Assembly (NCBI RefSeq): GCF_014204985.1 | Contig: NZ_JACHMP010000001.1 | Span: forward strand, 5,332,001-5,396,000 | DNA length: 64,000 bases | DNA from: Streptosporangium becharense | Lineage (GTDB): Bacteria; Actinomycetota; Actinomycetes; Streptosporangiales; Streptosporangiaceae | Direction: 5' to 3' | Shown: positions 60,907 to 64,000 of the stretch, one piece after another | Numbering within the stretch: position 1 is the first letter of the stretch | Layout of the letters: each line of letters begins with the position of its first letter | Program-made: the position numbers and the translations under genes | The notes under the pieces: generated by a model | The model's database searches: none | Told to the model about the DNA's origin: nothing | The model's input: the letters and a program-made list of their open reading frames with translations, nothing else

Positions 60907-62571
60907 GTGGCAGCGCTCGTGCACGTCGATCGGGTTCCCGTCGCCGTGCGATCACCGCGGCGGACGCGGATCTGGAACCACGCGGTCACGGTGGCCGCCG
61001 CGGCCGTGACGGCCTTCGCCGGGTGGCGGAACCGGTGGATCAGCGACGACGGCCTGATCGCGGTGCGGACCGTCCGGCAGTTGCTCGCGGGCAACGGGCC
61101 GGTCTTCAACGCCGGTGAGCGGGTCGAGGCCAACACCAGCACGGCGTGGACCTACCTGGTCGCCGCGGTCTCCTGGCTGAGCCGGGGGGACGTGGCCTAC
61201 GTCGCGGTGCTGCTCGGTCTGGCGTGCACGGTCGGCGCGGTGGTGTTCGCGGTGACCGGCGCCGTGCGGCTGCACGGCGGTCCACGCCTGCTCCTGCCCG
61301 CCGGGGTGGCGGTGGTCCTCGCGCTGCCGCCGTTCTGGGACTTCGCCACCTCCGGCCTGGAGACCGGGCTGACGTTCCTGTGGATCGGCCTGTCGTGGTG
61401 GCTGCTGGTCCGGGCGGCCCGGGAGGGGCCGGTGCTGCCCCTGGTGTTCGTCCTCGGCCTGGCGCCGCTGGTCCGGCCGGAGCTGGCCCTGGTCTACCCG
61501 GTCTTCTTCGGCGTGCTGCTCATGCTGCGGTGGCCGGGGTGGCGTGCCGCCGCCCGCTGGGTCGCGCTGTCGGCGGCTCTGCCGGTTGCCTACCAGGTCT
61601 TCCGGATGGGCTACTACGGGTTGCTCGTGCCCAACACCGCCCTCGCCAAGGAGGCCGGTGACAGCCGGTGGGCACGCGGCCTGCTCTACGCCGGGGACAC
61701 GATGCTGACCTACCAGCTCATCGGCCCCATGCTGGCGGTGGTCCCGCTGTCGCTGTGGGCCTGCCGCGGACGCCGTGACCTCCTCGTGGCGGCGGCCCCG
61801 CTCGCCGCCGGGGTGCTGATGCTGCTGTACGTCCTGCGGGTCGGCGGTGACTTCATGCACGGCCGGATGATGCTGCCGGCCCTGCTGCTCCTGCTGCTGC
61901 CCGCCATGGTCCTGCCACTGCACGCCGTCACCGCGGTCGCCTGCGCGACCGTGGGACTGTGGGCCGTGGTGTGCGCCGTGGCGCTGAGAGTGCCGTACGC
62001 ACAGGCCGTCGGGCCGGACGGGATCGCCGACGAGCGCGGCTTCTACGTGCTGCGGACCGGTGATCCGCATCCGGTCACCGCCGAGTCCTACGCCCGATCC
62101 AGTCCGGACCCGCTGAGCACGGGCGGCGCCACCGGCCTGCACCTGCCCGGCCTGGAACCGGTGCCGCTCCGCGCCGACCTGCCCGCCCGCCTGGCCGTGG
62201 CGGGCCGGGTGCTGGGCACGGTGAGCGCGCCGTTCCCGCTGGACGTCCTCGTCGTCGACCAGCTCGGCCTGGCCAACGCCCTGGGCAGCCACATGGCACT
62301 GGCCTGCGGGCAGCGGGCCGGGCACGAGAAACCGCTTCCCGACGAGTACGTCCTCGCCGACTACATGGCCCCGGGAGCTCACCTGGCCGACGACCGGCTC
62401 CGGGCCGAGGTGGAGCGGGTCAGGGGCGAGCTGGCCGGCGGCCGGTTCCGGGAGTTGCTGGACGCCACGAGGGCTCCGCTGACCCCGCGCAGGTTCTGGG
62501 AGAACCTGGTGGGTGCCCCGGCCCGCACCGCCTTCCGCTTCCCCACCGGGAACACCTCCTGCCCGCCGTGA
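60907..62571 (+). CDS. GT-C membrane glycosyltransferase (AftB-like)
   Basis: 554 residues from the GTG at 60907, chosen because GGAGG lies 5 nt upstream; the in-frame ATG at 60895 overlaps that site. The first external loop has the GT-C acidic pair (WISDDGLIAVRTVRQLLAGN, then ANTSTAWTY). About ten membrane helices follow and a soluble C-terminal domain of about 180 residues, as in mycobacterial AftB-type arabinofuranosyltransferases using decaprenyl-phosphate sugars. The acceptor in this organism, which probably lacks a mycobacterial wall, is unknown; glycoprotein or wall teichoic polymers are possible. Confidence 0.75.
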   Translation: MAALVHVDRVPVAVRSPRRTRIWNHAVTVAAAAVTAFAGWRNRWISDDGLIAVRTVRQLLAGNGPVFNAGERVEANTSTAWTYLVAAVSWLSRGDVAYVAVLLGLACTVGAVVFAVTGAVRLHGGPRLLLPAGVAVVLALPPFWDFATSGLETGLTFLWIGLSWWLLVRAAREGPVLPLVFVLGLAPLVRPELALVYPVFFGVLLMLRWPGWRAAARWVALSAALPVAYQVFRMGYYGLLVPNTALAKEAGDSRWARGLLYAGDTMLTYQLIGPMLAVVPLSLWACRGRRDLLVAAAPLAAGVLMLLYVLRVGGDFMHGRMMLPALLLLLLPAMVLPLHAVTAVACATVGLWAVVCAVALRVPYAQAVGPDGIADERGFYVLRTGDPHPVTAESYARSSPDPLSTGGATGLHLPGLEPVPLRADLPARLAVAGRVLGTVSAPFPLDVLVVDQLGLANALGSHMALACGQRAGHEKPLPDEYVLADYMAPGAHLADDRLRAEVERVRGELAGGRFRELLDATRAPLTPRRFWENLVGAPARTAFRFPTGNTSCPP

Positions 62572-62649
62572 ACGCCCCCTGCCCGCCGTGAACGCCCCCT
62601 GCCCGCCGTGAATACCCCCTGCTCACCGGGAACGCCTCTGCCCGCCGTG
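62551..62649 (+). repeat. Five tandem 20-bp repeats over the glycosyltransferase stop
   Basis: The unit AACGCCCCCTGCCCGCCGTG is repeated at 62551, 62571, 62591, 62611 (diverged) and 62631 (19 bp). The stop codon lies at the junction of the first and second units, so unit gain or loss could alter the C-terminus. Confidence 0.8.
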
Positions 62650-62717
62650 AACGTACGCCCGGCGGGCCGGCCGGACGCGGTGTGGTCCTGCCACGCGGTC
62701 CGGGCGGGAACGTCCGT

Positions 62718-63452
62718 TCACTCGCCGGGTGCCTCGGGCGTGGGGGAGCAACCGTAGGTCACAGGGTAGATCTCCATGGAGATCGAGCCGCTGGGGGCGG
62801 CGAGATCGTGGAAGTTACGGGTGACGGCCGTGCCGAAGATACCCGGGTACGCCTCGCGGACGGCCTCGTTGACCCGGGTGGCCAGGTGGACGCCGTTACC
62901 GGTGCCGGCGTCGGCGCCGAAGGTCAGGACCATGCCCGCGTGCTGCCCGGCCAGGCGGTCCCGGTGCCTGCCCACCTCCTGCCGGACCTGGGCGGCCAGG
63001 ACGTCGTCGGTGGCGCCGGGGGTGACCCGGAAGGCGATCGTGATCGGTTTCGCCCGGACACCCCCGACGCGGCCGGCACAGGGGGACGGGGCCGGGGAGG
63101 GGCCGGACCGGGCGGGGGCCGGGTCGTCGTCCTGCTCCGGGGAGTTCGCCGGGTCCTCGTCGTCCTCCGGGGAACGCGACGGGCTCTCGTCCTCCGTCAA
63201 GGGGCGGGCCGGGGCGGGTGACGGCAGGGGGACGCCCGGCAGGGAGGGGACGGTGTCCGGCACGGGCCGGCCGCCGTCGTCCGGAGCCCCGGTGGCACCG
63301 GGCGGAAGCCGGACGGCCTCCACGGGAGACGGGGTGGGGACGGGCGGCGGTGCCTGAGCCCCCAGCATGATGATCGTGAGCCCGAGCAGCAGGTCCGCGA
63401 AGAGCCAGCCGGCCAGCAGGGTCGAGGCGGGTGTTCTGCGGCGGGCGGTCAC
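62718..63452 (-). CDS. MotB/ExbD-like stator subunit with OmpA-like end
   Basis: 244 residues from a GTG at 63452 overlapping the previous gene's stop (GTGA). A single N-terminal membrane helix carries an acidic residue (LLAGWLFADLLLGLTIIMLG), as the proton-binding Asp of MotB/ExbD/ZorB. A Pro/Ser/Asp-rich external linker follows (about 35-125). The C-terminal domain (LTFGADAGTGNGVHLATRVN) resembles a shortened OmpA-type peptidoglycan-binding fold. It pairs with the upstream gene as an ion-driven motor unit. No zorC or zorD homologue lies downstream in this window. Confidence 0.6.
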   Translation of the reverse strand: MTARRRTPASTLLAGWLFADLLLGLTIIMLGAQAPPPVPTPSPVEAVRLPPGATGAPDDGGRPVPDTVPSLPGVPLPSPAPARPLTEDESPSRSPEDDEDPANSPEQDDDPAPARSGPSPAPSPCAGRVGGVRAKPITIAFRVTPGATDDVLAAQVRQEVGRHRDRLAGQHAGMVLTFGADAGTGNGVHLATRVNEAVREAYPGIFGTAVTRNFHDLAAPSGSISMEIYPVTYGCSPTPEAPGE

Positions 63453-64000
63453 CGTGAGGTCCTCTGCGGGAGGTCCGGATCGCTCTCACGGTCGTGGTCG
63501 CTCTCACGGTCGTGGTCGCTCTCACGGTCACCTTCACGGTCGCGGTCGCGGTCGTGGTCGTGGTCGCTCTCACGGTCACCCCCGCCCTCACGGTCGCCCG
63601 CACGGTCACCGCTCTGCGTTCCGTGGCCGTTCTCCGTGCCGTCACTCTTCTCCGTGCCGTGGCGGTGCTCCGTGCCGCCGTCGCTCTGCGTGCCGTCGCT
63701 GTTCTCCGCGCCGCCGCCGTTCTCGGGAGCGTCGCCGCCACGGGAGGCGGGTGCCCTGAGGACGTCGGCCGCCCGGTCGACCGCGAGCTGGAGCCGGGTG
63801 ATCGCCTGCCGCAGCTCCGCGACCTCGCCGCCCGCGAGCTCCCGTACCCGGACCGGCAGGTCGGCCAGCACGTCCGCGAGCGCCGCGGGGAGCCGGTCGA
63901 GCGTCTCCCGGGTCTCCTCCAGCAGGACGACCGTCTTCCCCGAGGTGTCGGAGACGAACTCGACCAGGGAGACGTGGGCCCCGGCGGTGGCCGACCACTC
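63449..64000 (-). CDS. C-terminal part of the partner of the MotB-like protein (cut by window edge)
   Basis: The frame enters at 64000 and ends at 63449. It encodes a helical coiled-coil region (TVVLLEETRETLDRLPAALA and VAELRQAITRLQLAVDRAAD), followed by a low-complexity tail rich in Gly/Thr/Glu and then Asp/Arg/His/Glu (DHDRESDHDRESDPDL). MotA/ZorA-type proteins carry long cytoplasmic coiled coils after their membrane part, which would lie beyond the window. Overlap with the MotB-like gene supports one functional unit, but the N-terminus is not seen. Confidence 0.5.
   Translation of the reverse strand, partial: EWSATAGAHVSLVEFVSDTSGKTVVLLEETRETLDRLPAALADVLADLPVRVRELAGGEVAELRQAITRLQLAVDRAADVLRAPASRGGDAPENGGGAENSDGTQSDGGTEHRHGTEKSDGTENGHGTQSGDRAGDREGGGDRESDHDHDRDRDREGDRESDHDRESDHDRESDPDLPQRTSR
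63478..63600. repeat. Tandem repeats encoding a charged tail
   Basis: Units of about 18 bp containing TCTCACGGTCGTGGTCGC recur several times. They encode the repeated Asp/His/Arg/Glu/Ser tail of the gene at 63449. Copy number may vary between strains. Confidence 0.7.

Noticed and set aside
63478-63600. CRISPR array from short repeats
   Set aside because: The repeats are contiguous, have no spacers and lie in a coding frame that gives a periodic charged tail.
62718-64000. A complete Zorya system
   Set aside because: Only a MotB-like gene and part of its partner are visible. Genes on the other side encode a glycosyltransferase and fatty-acid catabolism, not ZorC, ZorD or ZorE.

Overview
The window is high-GC actinobacterial DNA with GC-rich third codon positions, frequent GTG starts, Shine-Dalgarno sites and many 4-nt ATGA/GTGA gene overlaps. 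WXG-type secreted proteins, DUF5753 helix-turn-helix/DUF397 pairs, an F420-type oxidoreductase and a DndB-like protein point to a filamentous actinomycete, most likely Streptosporangiales (inference; no rRNA gene is present).

Layout. 1-3.5 kb: the start of an ABC ATPase gene (cut by the window edge) behind a small cysteine-rich secreted peptide, a decayed ORF and two tandem leucine-rich-repeat (LRR) genes. 4-11.6 kb: a SNF2 helicase and an adenine methyltransferase resembling DISARM DrmD and DrmMI, without drmA, drmB or drmC. 11.9-19.9 kb: two secreted loci (alpha/beta-hydrolase or large helical protein, WXG-like protein, lipoprotein) around an HTH/DUF397/ATPase regulatory module. 20.2-21.7 kb: frameshifted dprA and phosphoribosyltransferase genes. 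22-29.5 kb: hypothetical genes, a DUF4132 protein and a giant LRR-HTH-WD40 fusion. 29.5-30.7 kb: an exported pectinesterase. 31.1-34.2 kb: a third secreted locus (WXG-like, large EF-hand protein, lipoprotein). 34.4-36.5 kb: a second HTH/DUF397/ATPase module. 36.6-46.3 kb: a type I restriction-modification operon led by a methylase-like gene that lacks its catalytic motif, divergent from a DndB-like gene across a perfect 20-bp palindrome. 46.4-50.6 kb: a Nudix-HTH regulator divergent from a three-gene operon (membrane protein, nucleosidase-like protein, membrane-anchored PLD-like protein). 50.6-52.8 kb: decayed genes, including a kinase pseudogene carrying an insertion. 52.8-60.6 kb: an acyl-CoA catabolic cluster with its regulator. 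60.9-64 kb: a GT-C membrane glycosyltransferase and a MotA/MotB-like pair cut by the window edge.

The region reads as an accessory island rich in conflict genes interleaved with degraded remnants and one coherent catabolic operon. The strongest candidates for undescribed systems are the Nudix-regulated membrane protein/nucleosidase/PLD operon, the inactive-methylase plus DndB-like pair wired to a type I RM operon, and the repeated WXG/large protein/lipoprotein modules whose composition changes at the C-terminus.
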